Below are positions 44,210 through 53,643 of a DNA stretch of 64,000 nt, piece by piece. The first letter of the stretch is position 1, and every line of letters starts with the position of its first letter. The position numbers and the translations under genes were made by a program. The stretch comes from Nocardioides ferulae (GTDB lineage Bacteria > Actinomycetota > Actinomycetes > Propionibacteriales > Nocardioidaceae): contig NZ_QZVR01000018.1 in NCBI RefSeq assembly GCF_003660455.1, positions 1-64,000 on the forward strand. Direction: 5' to 3'. The notes below the pieces were generated by a model, which worked only from the letters and a program-made list of their open reading frames with translations, was not told the DNA's origin and made no database searches.

Positions 44210-44659
44210 ATGGCACTGAGCGGAGAGTACGAGCCCAGCCCGGAGCAGTGGGTGCGCGACCAGGTCGCCGAGTTCGAGGCGTCCGACGGCCAGCGGGCCA
44301 ACACCCTGCCCGACCACCCCGAGTGGCCGATCGTCGTGATCACCTCGCGCGGGGCGAAGTCGGGCAAGCTGCGCAAGAACCCGGTGATGCGGGTGGAGAA
44401 GGACGGCGTCTACGCCGCGGTCGCCTCGAAGGGCGGCGCTCCGGACCACCCGACCTGGTACCACAACTTCCTCGCCCACCCCGAGGTCGACCTTCAGGAC
44501 GGCGCGGCGAAGCACACCTACCGGGCGCGCGTCGCGGAGGGTGCGGAACGGGCCGAGTGGTGGGAGCGCGCGGTCGCGGCCTACTCCCCCTACGCGGAGT
44601 ACCAAGCCAAAACCGACCGCGAGATCCCGGTGTTCCTGCTGGAGCGCGCCGAGGGCTGA
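44210..44659 (+). CDS. Nitroreductase family deazaflavin (F420)-dependent oxidoreductase
   Basis: A 149-residue split-barrel protein of the DDN/FDOR type: VITSRGAKSGKLRKNPVMRVEKDG, YAAVASKGGAPDHPTWYHNF, LAHPEVDLQDG, and WWERAVAAYSPYAEYQAKT. Family members use coenzyme F420 to reduce quinones or nitro compounds; beside menB a link to menaquinone is tempting but unproven. ATG at 44210 is chosen since upstream sequence is antisense to the menB start. Confidence 0.9.
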   Translation: MALSGEYEPSPEQWVRDQVAEFEASDGQRANTLPDHPEWPIVVITSRGAKSGKLRKNPVMRVEKDGVYAAVASKGGAPDHPTWYHNFLAHPEVDLQDGAAKHTYRARVAEGAERAEWWERAVAAYSPYAEYQAKTDREIPVFLLERAEG

Positions 44660-44703
44660 GCAGCCCCACGTGACCTGAGCGCGGCGGGGCTCGTTGAGCC
44701 GTC

Positions 44704-46224
44704 GTGCCCCGCAGCCCGCTCACGTTCTCGACCGTCCTGCTCCTCGCGCTGGCGACCGCGTTGGTCGCCGGCGCTCCAGCGCGAGCGGCAGACCCGGCGA
44801 ACCCGGCCCCCGGCAGCCCGGCGTACCTCGCCCGCGACGCCCAGAACATCATCGACGCGTACGGCCGCATCCACGCGCCGGGCGGCCAGTTGCAGAACCC
44901 GGCGTACCTGCCGGCGCTGGTCGAGCAGGCGACCTCCCGCACGGTCCGGCAGCTGCTGGCCCAGGTCGCGACCCCGAACCGGCTCTCGCTGACCGCAGGC
45001 AACATCGTGCCCGGCTGGAACGTCGGCAACCCGCTGCGCGCGGGCTGGTCCGGCACCCGGGGGCGGGCGCGCGAGGTGAGCTTCACCAACCGGCACGGCG
45101 CACTGCTGCGCGGCACCGTGTGGGCGCCGCTGCCGCGCGCCCGTGATCCGTACTCAGGCGCCCGGCTGCGCCCGCCGTACCCCGGCGTGGTGATCACGAC
45201 CGGCTCGGTGCAGGGCTCGCAGGGGATGTACGAATGGCTGGCCCAGGACCTCGCCGAGCGCGGGTACGTCGTGCTCACCTACGACGTGCAGGGCCAGGGC
45301 ACCAGCGAGACGCTCCCCCACGAGACCGGGGAGGCGTTCCCGTTCTGCAATCCGTTCGCCGAGCCACGCGACCTCGAGACGACCGGCTGCCCCGGGGTGC
45401 CGTTCCAGCAGCTGTCGAACTTCGTGGTCGGCACCGAGGACGCCCTCGACTTCTTCGTCTCCACTCCCGCCGCGCCGTACGCCAACCCCGGCGCCGCGGG
45501 CACGCCGGTGTCGACGCACAACCCGTTCCACCGGCTCTTCGACCGCTCCCCCGACCCGCGGCCGGCCACGCCCGGCCGCACCACCCGGATCGCGATCGTC
45601 GGCCACTCGATGGGCGCGGCCGCGGTCTCGAAGGTGCAGGGCACCGACCGGCGAGTGGCCGCCGTGGTCGCGCTCGACAAGCTGACCGGACCCAGCTCGG
45701 AGCCACCCCTGGACGGCGCCGGCAACCGGCCGACCGTGCCCGCGCTCGCGGTGCAGGCGGAGTACGGCTTCACGGTCGGCCCGTGGCTGCTGAGCGGCGG
45801 CAGCTCGATCGTGCCTGCCGCCTCACCCGACGGACCCGACCCGGCTCGCGAGCGGGCGACCGGCTTCGACGCCTGGCAGGACGCCGGGGTCGACGCGATG
45901 CTGGTGGTGCCGCGGGCCTCCACGCACCTGGAGTTCACCGACATCCCGCTGGTGCTTCCGGCCAGTCGCTACGGGCAGGCGATCACCAGCGTCTACGTGC
46001 AGCGCTGGCTGGACCGCTATCTCAAGCACCGCGACGGGGCAGCCGCCACGGCTCGGCTGCTCGGCGAGCGGCTGCGCTACCTGGAGCCGGCCGGTGGCGG
46101 CCGGTGGCAGCCGGTGCGGCTCGACCGCGACGAGCAGTTGAGCTTCTACTACTGCTCGGCGTACGCCGTGCGCGACGGTGAGAGCGCGCTGGCCGACGGG
46201 GACATCACCGACGCCGGCTGCTGA
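44704..46224 (+). CDS. Secreted alpha/beta hydrolase
   Basis: A 506-residue protein with an N-terminal signal peptide (LTFSTVLLLALATALVAGAPARA). The body has the serine hydrolase fold: PGVVITTGSVQGSQGMYEWLAQDLAERGY, TYDVQGQGTS, nucleophile elbow IAIVGHSMGAAAVSKV (Ser near residue 303), and a probable catalytic His in STHLEFTDIP. Two cysteines in CNPFAEPRDLETTGCPG suggest a disulfide. The substrate is unknown; lipase or dienelactone hydrolase-like. GTG start at 44704. Confidence 0.85.
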   Translation: MPRSPLTFSTVLLLALATALVAGAPARAADPANPAPGSPAYLARDAQNIIDAYGRIHAPGGQLQNPAYLPALVEQATSRTVRQLLAQVATPNRLSLTAGNIVPGWNVGNPLRAGWSGTRGRAREVSFTNRHGALLRGTVWAPLPRARDPYSGARLRPPYPGVVITTGSVQGSQGMYEWLAQDLAERGYVVLTYDVQGQGTSETLPHETGEAFPFCNPFAEPRDLETTGCPGVPFQQLSNFVVGTEDALDFFVSTPAAPYANPGAAGTPVSTHNPFHRLFDRSPDPRPATPGRTTRIAIVGHSMGAAAVSKVQGTDRRVAAVVALDKLTGPSSEPPLDGAGNRPTVPALAVQAEYGFTVGPWLLSGGSSIVPAASPDGPDPARERATGFDAWQDAGVDAMLVVPRASTHLEFTDIPLVLPASRYGQAITSVYVQRWLDRYLKHRDGAAATARLLGERLRYLEPAGGGRWQPVRLDRDEQLSFYYCSAYAVRDGESALADGDITDAGC

Positions 46225-46240
46225 GCGCCGACCCGGATGA

Positions 46241-46286
46241 GTCGTGTGCCCCACGACGCGCGATAGCGCGTTCTCGGGCACACGAC
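46241..46286. repeat. Long imperfect inverted repeat between two genes
   Basis: GTCGTGTGCCC (46241-46251) is the exact inverse of GGGCACACGAC (46276-46286), and an inner CGCGC/GCGCG pair strengthens the fold. It lies 17 nt past the hydrolase stop, where it could end transcription. Confidence 0.65.
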
Positions 46287-46311
46287 CCGGGCACGCTGCC
46301 ACGATGACCGC

Positions 46312-47634
46312 GTGACCGCCACGACCCCGCCCGAGCCGACCGACGTCGTACGCCGCTCGGCCCTGGCCGAGCCCGTCGAGAGCCCGCCGGCCCACTGGGT
46401 CGCGTTCGTGACCCTGGCGAGCATCGGCCTGTGGAGCGGCTTCTTCGGTCCGATCCAGGTGCTGTTGGCCCAGCAGGCCGAGGCGATCGATCCCGACAGC
46501 AAGAAGGAGATCCTCTCGTTCGTCCTCGGGTTGGGCGCCTTCGTCTCGGTGGTCTGCAACCCCGTGTTCGGTGCCTTCTCCGACCGCACCACGCTGCGGT
46601 CGGGTCGGCGGCTGCCGTGGGTGGCGGGTGGCGCCGCCGGCGGAGCCGCGTCGCTGCTGCTGCTCTCCGTCGCCGACTCGGTGGTCGTGATGGCGCTGGG
46701 CTGGTGCGGCGTGCAGGCCACGCTGAACGCAATGCTGGCCGCGATCACCGCCACCATCCCCGACCAGGTGCCGGTGCCGCGGCGTGGCCGGATCGGCGGC
46801 GTGCTCGCCGTGGCCCAGACCGTCGGCGTCGTCGGCGGCACCGGTGTCGCTTCGGCGACCGGGAGCATCGCTGCCGGCTACACCGCGACCGCCGTGGTGC
46901 TGCTGGTGCTGGCGACGCCGTACTGCCTGCGCTCACGCGACCTGCCGCTGGCACCGCACGAGCGTCCGGCACCGTTCGCCTGGGGTGCCTTCGCGCGCTC
47001 GTTCTGGGTCTCGCCGCGGGCCCACCCCGACTTCGCGTGGGCGTGGATCACGCGGTTCCTGGTGAACCTCGGCAACTCCCTGGCCCTGCTCTACCTGCTC
47101 TACTTCATGCAGGACGTGGTCGGCTTCTCCTCCTCCGCGGCCGAGGACCGGGTGTTCGTGCTGACCGCGATCTATGCGGTCACGCTGGTGCTCACCGCGG
47201 TCGTGTTCGGTGTGTGGAGCGACCGGAGCGGGCGCCGCAAGGTCTTCGTGATCTGGTCGGGGGTGGTGGCCGGCGCGGCGGCCCTCGTGCTGGGCCTCGG
47301 TCAGGCGTGGGGCCCGGCCGTGGTCGCCGCGGCCGTGATGGGCTGCGGCTTCGGCATCTACACCGCGGTCGACTTCGCGCTGATCACCCAGGTGCTGCCC
47401 GGCGCGGCCGACCGGGCCAAGGACCTGGGCGTCATCAACATCGCCGCCGCGCTGCCCCAGGTGGTCGCGCCGGTGCTCGCCACCGTGATCCTCAATGTCG
47501 TCGAGGCCGCCGGCGGCGTGGTCGAGACCGACGGTGAGGGGTTCTCGTCCGGCTATCTCGCGCTCTACGCGTTCGCGTTCGGCGTCTCGGTGCTCGGCTC
47601 GGCGCTGGTCACCCGGATCCGGTCGGTCCGCTGA
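46312..47634 (+). CDS. MFS transporter
   Basis: A 440-residue protein with about twelve membrane helices. Loop 2-3 reads GAFSDRTTLRSGRRLPWV and the matching loop in the second half is GVWSDRSGRRKVFVIW, both variants of the MFS signature. The first half has similarity in style to sugar:cation symporters. The substrate is unknown. GTG start at 46312; a short gap with an inverted repeat separates it from the hydrolase gene. Confidence 0.85.
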   Translation: MTATTPPEPTDVVRRSALAEPVESPPAHWVAFVTLASIGLWSGFFGPIQVLLAQQAEAIDPDSKKEILSFVLGLGAFVSVVCNPVFGAFSDRTTLRSGRRLPWVAGGAAGGAASLLLLSVADSVVVMALGWCGVQATLNAMLAAITATIPDQVPVPRRGRIGGVLAVAQTVGVVGGTGVASATGSIAAGYTATAVVLLVLATPYCLRSRDLPLAPHERPAPFAWGAFARSFWVSPRAHPDFAWAWITRFLVNLGNSLALLYLLYFMQDVVGFSSSAAEDRVFVLTAIYAVTLVLTAVVFGVWSDRSGRRKVFVIWSGVVAGAAALVLGLGQAWGPAVVAAAVMGCGFGIYTAVDFALITQVLPGAADRAKDLGVINIAAALPQVVAPVLATVILNVVEAAGGVVETDGEGFSSGYLALYAFAFGVSVLGSALVTRIRSVR

Positions 47635-47646
47635 GCTTGCCGCCGC

Positions 47647-47759
47647 CACGAGCGGCAGGTCACCGCCCCCACACCCAACACGAGTGGCAGGTCACCGCCC
47701 CCACACCCACCACGAGTGGCAGGTCACCCTCCCCACACCCACCACGAGTGGCGGGTCAG
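47647..47759. repeat. 32-bp tandem repeat, about 3.5 copies
   Basis: Units start CACGAGTGGCAGGTCACC and end CCCCCACACCCA at 47647, 47679 and 47711, with 1-3 differences, then a partial unit at 47743. They fill the gap between the MFS and ACT genes, which are convergent. The last partial unit runs into the ACT gene stop codon. Confidence 0.85.
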
Positions 47760-48367
47760 CGTGGGACGGACTTGGCGATCGACTGGGCCAGCGCGACCAG
47801 GTGGCCGAGGCGGGCCAGTTCGGAGTCGAGGAACTCGGGACCCCCTCGGCGGCCGATGACCACGATCTCGTGCTTGTTCAGCCGGGCGCCGCAGTGGACG
47901 TTGTCGTCGTCGGTCGGCAGGTGGGCGGCGCGGCCGAGCTGGGTCCAGGGGAGGCCGGCGGGCGCGGCCTCGGTGGCGTAGACGACGCCGTCGGTGTCGT
48001 GTACGCGGGCGGCCCAGTCGGCACGGAAGGTGATCGGGAGGATGTCGATCAGCTTGTCGTGCGCGCCGGTCGGGTCGGCGGTGAGCTCCTCGACCGCCTC
48101 GAGGTCGAGGAACAGGTTGCCGCCGGCGGCGTAACGGCTGATCCACACCACCCGGACCCCGGCGATCGCGTTGCACGCGGAGACCACCGAGTCGGGCATC
48201 GCCCCGGGCGCCATCTCGAGCAGCACGTCGTCGACGGCGCAGCCGTCACGCCGCTTCTCGACGATCTCGATCGCCTCGATGTCGCCGCCGGCCTCACCGA
48301 TCGCGCTCGCGACACGGCCCAGGGAGCCGGGCACGTCAGGCAGCTCCACGCGCAGCAGGAAGGGCAT
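47756..48367 (-). CDS. ACT domain-containing protein
   Basis: A 203-residue protein. The N-terminal ACT domain MPFLLRVELPDVPGSLGRVASAIGEAGGDIEAIEIVE (family pattern beta-alpha-beta) is followed by a second half with HCGARLNKHEIVVIGRRGGPEF. No catalytic domain is attached. ACT domains bind amino acids, so a sensing role is likely. ATG at 48367 has GGAG 5 nt upstream; the GTG directly before it is too close. Confidence 0.85.
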   Translation of the reverse strand: MPFLLRVELPDVPGSLGRVASAIGEAGGDIEAIEIVEKRRDGCAVDDVLLEMAPGAMPDSVVSACNAIAGVRVVWISRYAAGGNLFLDLEAVEELTADPTGAHDKLIDILPITFRADWAARVHDTDGVVYATEAAPAGLPWTQLGRAAHLPTDDDNVHCGARLNKHEIVVIGRRGGPEFLDSELARLGHLVALAQSIAKSVPR

Positions 48368-48448
48368 CACATCTCCAATACTTCTCGGCTCGAGGTTAGC
48401 CCTCCGAGGTTGCGCGGGCGTTTCGGCATGACCAGGGGGCGGACGGAC

Positions 48449-50272
48449 TCAGCCCGTCGCCTGGGCCAGCCGGGACCGCAGGCCGCTCGCGCGCAGCGCC
48501 TGCCGCTGCACCGCGGCGGTGACCGACTCGGGGGTGCCGATCACCCGGACCCGGGCCTGGGCGCGGGTGACCGCGGTGTAGAAGAGCTCGCGGGTCAGCA
48601 GCGGCGAGTCGGCCGGCGGCAGCAGCACGGTCACGTCGCGGGCCTGGCTGCCCTGGCTCTTGTGCACGGTCATCGCGTGCAGGGTCTCGACGTCGGAGAG
48701 CCGGGAGGGGGAGTACGTCGCGTGCTCGCCGACTCCGGCGATCACCGCGCGCAACTCGTCGCCGACCCGCACCACCACCCCGGTGTCGCCGTTGAACAGG
48801 CCCAGGCCGTAGTCGTTGGCGGTGACCAGCAGCGGCCGGCCTGGGTACCAGTCGTGACCCCAGGCCGCGCCCACGGCCGTGCCGGTGCTGTCGCCGAGCC
48901 AGCGCTCGACCTGGCGGTTCCAGTGCTGGACGCCCCACGGGCCCTCGCGGTGAGCACACAGCAGCCGGTGCGCGTCGAGCGCGTCGATCGCGGCGCCGGC
49001 ATCGCCGTCGAGCGCGGCCTGGCGCACCGCCAGGGCGTGGTGCAGCAGCCGCCCACGCAGCCGGGCCATGCCCGCCTCGTCGCCGGGATCGACCAGGCCG
49101 AGGGGGGCGTCGTCGCCGGTCTCGGCGGTCAGCAGCGCCAGCACCCGGTCTGCGTCGCCGTCACGGAGCGCGGCCGCCAAGGAGCCGATGCCCTCGCCGT
49201 AGCGGCGGGTCGTGCGCAACGCGGTGACCGCCGTGGGTGCCCGGACCGCCAACCCACCGACCAGGTCGGCGAGGACCGCGCCGGCCTCGACCGAGGCCAG
49301 CTGGTCGGGGTCGCCGACCAGCACCAGCCGGGCATCGGGCCGGACCGCCTCGAGCAGCCGGGCCATCATCGTCAGCGACACCATCGAGGTCTCGTCGACC
49401 ACGACCACGTCGTGCGGCAGCTTGTTGCCGCGGTGGTGCCGGAAGCGGGTGCGTGAGTCGGGCCGCCAGCCCAGCAGCCGGTGCAGGGTGGAGGCGCTGA
49501 GGCCGTCGAGCCGAGCCCGGTCGGCGTCGGTGAACTGGGGACCCCGCTGGGCGTCCTCGACGGCCTGCTGCAGCCGGGCCGCCGCCTTGCCGGTGGGTGC
49601 GGTGAGCGCGATCCGCAGCCGGCTGGGCTCCGCGGTGGCCAGCAGCGTCAGCAGTCCGGCCACGGTCGTGGTCTTGCCGGTGCCGGGCCCGCCGGTGAGC
49701 ACGGTGGTCCACTGCCCCGCGGCGGTGAGCGCGACCGCGCGCTGCTCGGCGTACCCCTCACCGGGGAAGACGCGAGACGCCGTGGCCTCCAGCGCCGCGC
49801 CGTCGACCGGCGGGGCCGGCGCGGCGACGCGGGCCAGCAGGTCGTCGCGGACCTGCCCCTCCTCGCGCCAGTAGCGGTCGAGGTAGAGCAGGCCGCCCTC
49901 GACCCGGACCACCGAGGCGGCGGCCAGCGGGCTGGCGGCCACCCGGTCGAGCCAGCCCGCGACCGGCGGCCACGGCAGCGGGCCGGAGTCGACTGCGGAG
50001 CCTTCGACGGGGTCGCCCCCGGTGGTCACCTCGTCGCCGGCCAGGCCGGCGAGGTCGACGCAGACCGAGCCGTGGCGGGCGGCGCGGACGGCGAGCGCGA
50101 CCGCGAGCAGCACGGCCTCGTCGGTCTCGCCGGTGAGCTCGCCGGTGCGGGCCGCGACGTGGACGTCGGCGGCGGTGAGCACCCCGCCCGCGTTGAAGGC
50201 CCGCAGCAGGCCGGTCGCCGCGGCCGCGAACCGGGCGTCGTGGGGGTCGTCGGTCTCGAACCGCTCGATCAT
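48449..50272 (-). CDS. recD: Exodeoxyribonuclease V subunit alpha
   Basis: A 607-residue SF1B helicase: N-terminal domain (DVHVAARTGELTGETDEAV), Walker A TVLTGGPGTGKTTTVAGLL (near residue 196), VVVDETSMVSLTMMARLLE, LVLVGDPDQLASVEAGAVLADL, and C-terminal TVHKSQGSQARDVTVLLPP plus LLTRELFYTAVTRAQARVRVIG. It is the fast 5'-3' motor of RecBCD. It overlaps recB by ATGA. Confidence 0.95.
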   Translation of the reverse strand: MIERFETDDPHDARFAAAATGLLRAFNAGGVLTAADVHVAARTGELTGETDEAVLLAVALAVRAARHGSVCVDLAGLAGDEVTTGGDPVEGSAVDSGPLPWPPVAGWLDRVAASPLAAASVVRVEGGLLYLDRYWREEGQVRDDLLARVAAPAPPVDGAALEATASRVFPGEGYAEQRAVALTAAGQWTTVLTGGPGTGKTTTVAGLLTLLATAEPSRLRIALTAPTGKAAARLQQAVEDAQRGPQFTDADRARLDGLSASTLHRLLGWRPDSRTRFRHHRGNKLPHDVVVVDETSMVSLTMMARLLEAVRPDARLVLVGDPDQLASVEAGAVLADLVGGLAVRAPTAVTALRTTRRYGEGIGSLAAALRDGDADRVLALLTAETGDDAPLGLVDPGDEAGMARLRGRLLHHALAVRQAALDGDAGAAIDALDAHRLLCAHREGPWGVQHWNRQVERWLGDSTGTAVGAAWGHDWYPGRPLLVTANDYGLGLFNGDTGVVVRVGDELRAVIAGVGEHATYSPSRLSDVETLHAMTVHKSQGSQARDVTVLLPPADSPLLTRELFYTAVTRAQARVRVIGTPESVTAAVQRQALRASGLRSRLAQATG

Positions 50273-53200
50273 CGGGCAGCTCCTGCCGCGAGCACCGCGG
50301 AGTCGCCGTCGAGCAGGTCGGAGAGCGCGACGACCAGCGCGGCCGGGGGCCGCCAGCTGAAGACGCCGGCCGGCTGCCCGTCGGTGAGCGGGGTGTCGGG
50401 GCCGCACATGCCGCGCAGGTAGAGGTAGAGCACCCCGCCGAGGTGGAGCGCCGGGTCGTAGCCGGGCTGTCGCCAGCGCAGGTAGCGGTGGGCGACCACG
50501 GCGTACAGCAGCGCCTGGAGCGGGTAGTGGGAGTGCAGCATCGCCTCGGCGAGCCGGGCGGGTGCGTAGTCGGCGGCGGTGGGCGGCCGGCCCGGGTCGC
50601 CCAGCAGGTTGGTCTTGTAGTCGACGACGAGGAAGCGTGGGCCGGCCTCACCGGGAACCCGCAGCACGACGTCGACCGACCCGGCGAGGTAGCCGCGCAA
50701 CCGCTGCCCACCGAGGGCCGGCTGCTCGAGCCGGTCGGCGTAGGACGCGAGCGGGTCGTCGGCGGGGAGGTGGGCACGCAGCAGCGGCGCCAGGTCACGC
50801 AGCAGCACCTGGGCGGCCTCGCCGGCGCGGACCGACGGATGGTCGCCGCCGGCGAGCGGCAGCTCGAAGTCGAGCTCGCGGAGCCGGTCGCGCAGCGGCA
50901 CCTGTCGCAGGGTCAGGCCGGGAGCGAGGGGGCCGAGGGGCGTATCGTGCAGCGGCAGCAACGCCTCGGCGAGGGCGTCGGCGCCCACCCCGACCGGCCA
51001 CCAGCGCAGGTGGTCGGCGGCCAGCTCGCGCAGGTGGTCGCGCAGGTCGGGGGCGTCGGGGTCCGCGTGCTCGAGGACGGCGTGCACCAGGCTGCCGAAG
51101 GTCGCGCCGGCGGGCAGCCCGGCCATCGGGGACACCGGGTCGTCGGCGGCCGGCGCCTGGGCCGGCGTCAGGTCGGGCGGCGGCTCGTCGGCGTCGGGCT
51201 CGTCGGCCAGCCCGGGGATCTCGGGCTCGCTGCCGACGCCACCGATGGCGCCGTCGGTCTCCTCGACCCGGATCAGCGCGGAGTACGACGTGCGGCGCCA
51301 GTCGGCGTCGACCTCGCGGCCGAATCGGCGCACGGCCAGCCCCGTGGGTGTGGCCGGGGCGGGCAGCGGGCCGGTCTCGGCGGTCAGGGCCACCTCAGCG
51401 GCCGGGCCGTCGAGGTCCTCGATCAGCCCGAGCACCCGGGCGGCGTAGTCGTCGTCGCGGACCTCCTGGTGGTCGGGCACCTCGGCCACCCCCGGCTGGC
51501 GCCCGAAGAGCAGCCGGTGCAGGCCGCCGATCGCGGTGTTGGTGGTCGGGGCCCACCAGGCGACGACCTGGGACTGGGCACGGGTGAGCGCGACGTAGAG
51601 GTCGCGCAGCTCCTCGCCGGACTCCTCGGCGCGGTGCCGGGCGAGGTGCTGGGTCCAGGAGCCGCCGGCGGCGCTGACGTCGAGGGTGCGCACCCCGTCG
51701 GCGTCGTGGAAGAGGGCGGTCTCGGTCGGGTGCTCGAAGCGCTGGTAGGCGAAGGGGAGGTAGACGATGGGGTATTGCAGACCCTTGCTGCCGTGGACGG
51801 TGACGATCTGCACGGCGGCGGCGTCGGAGTCGAGGCGCCGGGGCCGTTCGGTGGCGCCGGTGCGGCGCCGCTCGTCGCGCAGCCAGCCGAGCAGCGCGGT
51901 CAGCCCGAGCCCGTCGTGCACGGCGACCTCGTGGAGCAGCTGGCCGAGGTGGCGCAGGTCGGTGAGGAGGCGCTCGCCGTCGGTGGTCGCGAGCACCCGG
52001 GCGCCGAGGCCGCGCTCCTCGGCCGCCTCGACCAGGGCGGCCACGCCGCGGCCGCGCAGCAGCAGCGCCCAGCCGCGCAGGGTGTCGGCCACCCGGTCGG
52101 TGAGCTCGTCGCCGCCGGCGGCGAGCTCGGCGGTGTCGTGGCCGACGAAGCAGGTGAGGGCCGCGGCCCGGACCCGCCCGGACCGGTGCGGCTGCTCGAG
52201 CCCCTCGAGCAGGGCCAGCCAGGCGTCGGCGGCCGGGGTGGCGAACACGTGACCGCCGCCGGCGAGCACGGCCGGCACCCCGCGGGCGTGCAGTGCGTCG
52301 GCCACCAGCTGCCCGTGCCGTCGCTCGGCGACGATGACCGCGACGTCGGCGGCCACCACCGGCCGGCCGCACCAGGTGGCGCCGGAGGCGAGCAGCTCGG
52401 CGATGTCGGCGGCGCAGTCGCGGGCGATGAAGGCGCGGGCGTCGCCCGCGGTGATCAGCCCCTTCTTGGTCAACCGCAGCCCGTCACGGGGCACCCGGCG
52501 GACCCGCACCGCGGCGGGGTGCGGGGCACCGCGCAGCCGGCTGCCCGGGTGGTGGGCGTCGACGTCGCGGACCACGATCTCGGGGTCGCCGAGCGCGGCC
52601 CCGCGCAGCACGACCTGCAACCGCCGGACCAGGTCGTGGTCGCTGCGCCAGTTGGTGCCGAGGGTGGCCCGGGTGTCTGCGGTGCGGGCCGCGGCGAGGT
52701 AGGTGACCACGTCACCGCCGCGGAACGCGTAGATGGCCTGCTTGGGGTCACCGATCAGCACCATCGTCGCGTGGCCGGTGAAGGCGCGGTCGAGCACCTG
52801 CCACTGCACCGGGTCGGTGTCTTGGAACTCGTCGACCATCACGATCCGCCAGCGCGAGCGCATCCGCTCGCGGGCGGGGGCGGTGTCGTCCTCCAGCGCC
52901 GCGGCCAACCGGGTCAGCAGGTCGTCGTAGCTGAGCACGCCCAGCCGGCGCTTGCGCCGGTCGACCTCGGCCCGGACCGCCTGGGCGAACCCGACCCGGG
53001 CCCCCGCGGGAGCGTCGGGGTCCTCGGCGGGGGCGAGCACCGCCTGGGGGTCGCCGATCGCCGTGCGGGCCAGGTCGAGGGCGCAGGCCCGATCGAAGGG
53101 AGGGCGCTGCTTGAGGTGCCCGAAGCGCTGGAGGTAGAGGTCGTCGACCACCTCGACCACGAGGTCGTCGAGCGACTCGACCAGCGTGGCGCCGGAGTCG

Positions 53201-53643
53201 GTGTCGCCGGCGACACCGAGCGAGCGCAGCACGAGCTGGCAGAACTGGTGGGTGGTGGCGATGGTGGCCGCGTCGAACGAGGCCAGCGCGTCGCGCAGGC
53301 GGTGGCGGCGCCGGTCGAGCTCGCCGGGGCCGTGCTCGCCGGGGTCGAGCAGCAGCGAGTGCAGGCGGTTGGCCGGGTCGGGCGGCAGGGCACCGGCGAG
53401 CAGCCGCTCGGCCTCGACCAGCTGCTCGCGCACCCGCTCGCGCAGCTCCTGGCTGGCGGCTCGACCGAAGGTGACCACCAGCATCTGGTCGAGCCGGGCG
53501 ACCCCTTCGGCGACGTAGCGGGTGACCAGGGCCCCGACCGTGAACGTCTTGCCGGTGCCGGCGCTGGCCTCGAGCAGCGTGGTGCCGGTGGGCAGCGGTC
53601 CGCACACGTCGAAGGTCGCGGGCGCGGCAGGCGACTCGTCCAT
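50269..53643 (-). CDS. recB: Exodeoxyribonuclease V subunit beta
   Basis: A 1124-residue UvrD-type helicase-nuclease. Walker A TTLLEASAGTGKTFTVGAL near residue 30, VMVDEFQDTDPVQWQVLDRAF, MVLIGDPKQAIYAFRGGDV, VQIVTVHGSKGLQYPIVYLPF and DLYVALTRAQSQVVAW. The C-terminal nuclease retains FLVVDYKTNLLG (the D-x-K metal and catalytic residues near 1006). It resects double-strand breaks for RecA and degrades foreign linear DNA. ATG at 53643 overlaps the recC stop (TGATG). Confidence 0.96.
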   Translation of the reverse strand: MDESPAAPATFDVCGPLPTGTTLLEASAGTGKTFTVGALVTRYVAEGVARLDQMLVVTFGRAASQELRERVREQLVEAERLLAGALPPDPANRLHSLLLDPGEHGPGELDRRRHRLRDALASFDAATIATTHQFCQLVLRSLGVAGDTDSGATLVESLDDLVVEVVDDLYLQRFGHLKQRPPFDRACALDLARTAIGDPQAVLAPAEDPDAPAGARVGFAQAVRAEVDRRKRRLGVLSYDDLLTRLAAALEDDTAPARERMRSRWRIVMVDEFQDTDPVQWQVLDRAFTGHATMVLIGDPKQAIYAFRGGDVVTYLAAARTADTRATLGTNWRSDHDLVRRLQVVLRGAALGDPEIVVRDVDAHHPGSRLRGAPHPAAVRVRRVPRDGLRLTKKGLITAGDARAFIARDCAADIAELLASGATWCGRPVVAADVAVIVAERRHGQLVADALHARGVPAVLAGGGHVFATPAADAWLALLEGLEQPHRSGRVRAAALTCFVGHDTAELAAGGDELTDRVADTLRGWALLLRGRGVAALVEAAEERGLGARVLATTDGERLLTDLRHLGQLLHEVAVHDGLGLTALLGWLRDERRRTGATERPRRLDSDAAAVQIVTVHGSKGLQYPIVYLPFAYQRFEHPTETALFHDADGVRTLDVSAAGGSWTQHLARHRAEESGEELRDLYVALTRAQSQVVAWWAPTTNTAIGGLHRLLFGRQPGVAEVPDHQEVRDDDYAARVLGLIEDLDGPAAEVALTAETGPLPAPATPTGLAVRRFGREVDADWRRTSYSALIRVEETDGAIGGVGSEPEIPGLADEPDADEPPPDLTPAQAPAADDPVSPMAGLPAGATFGSLVHAVLEHADPDAPDLRDHLRELAADHLRWWPVGVGADALAEALLPLHDTPLGPLAPGLTLRQVPLRDRLRELDFELPLAGGDHPSVRAGEAAQVLLRDLAPLLRAHLPADDPLASYADRLEQPALGGQRLRGYLAGSVDVVLRVPGEAGPRFLVVDYKTNLLGDPGRPPTAADYAPARLAEAMLHSHYPLQALLYAVVAHRYLRWRQPGYDPALHLGGVLYLYLRGMCGPDTPLTDGQPAGVFSWRPPAALVVALSDLLDGDSAVLAAGAAR

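Noticed and set aside
47647..47759. CRISPR-like array.
   Set aside because: The 32-bp units follow each other directly with no spacers, and there are no cas genes in the window.
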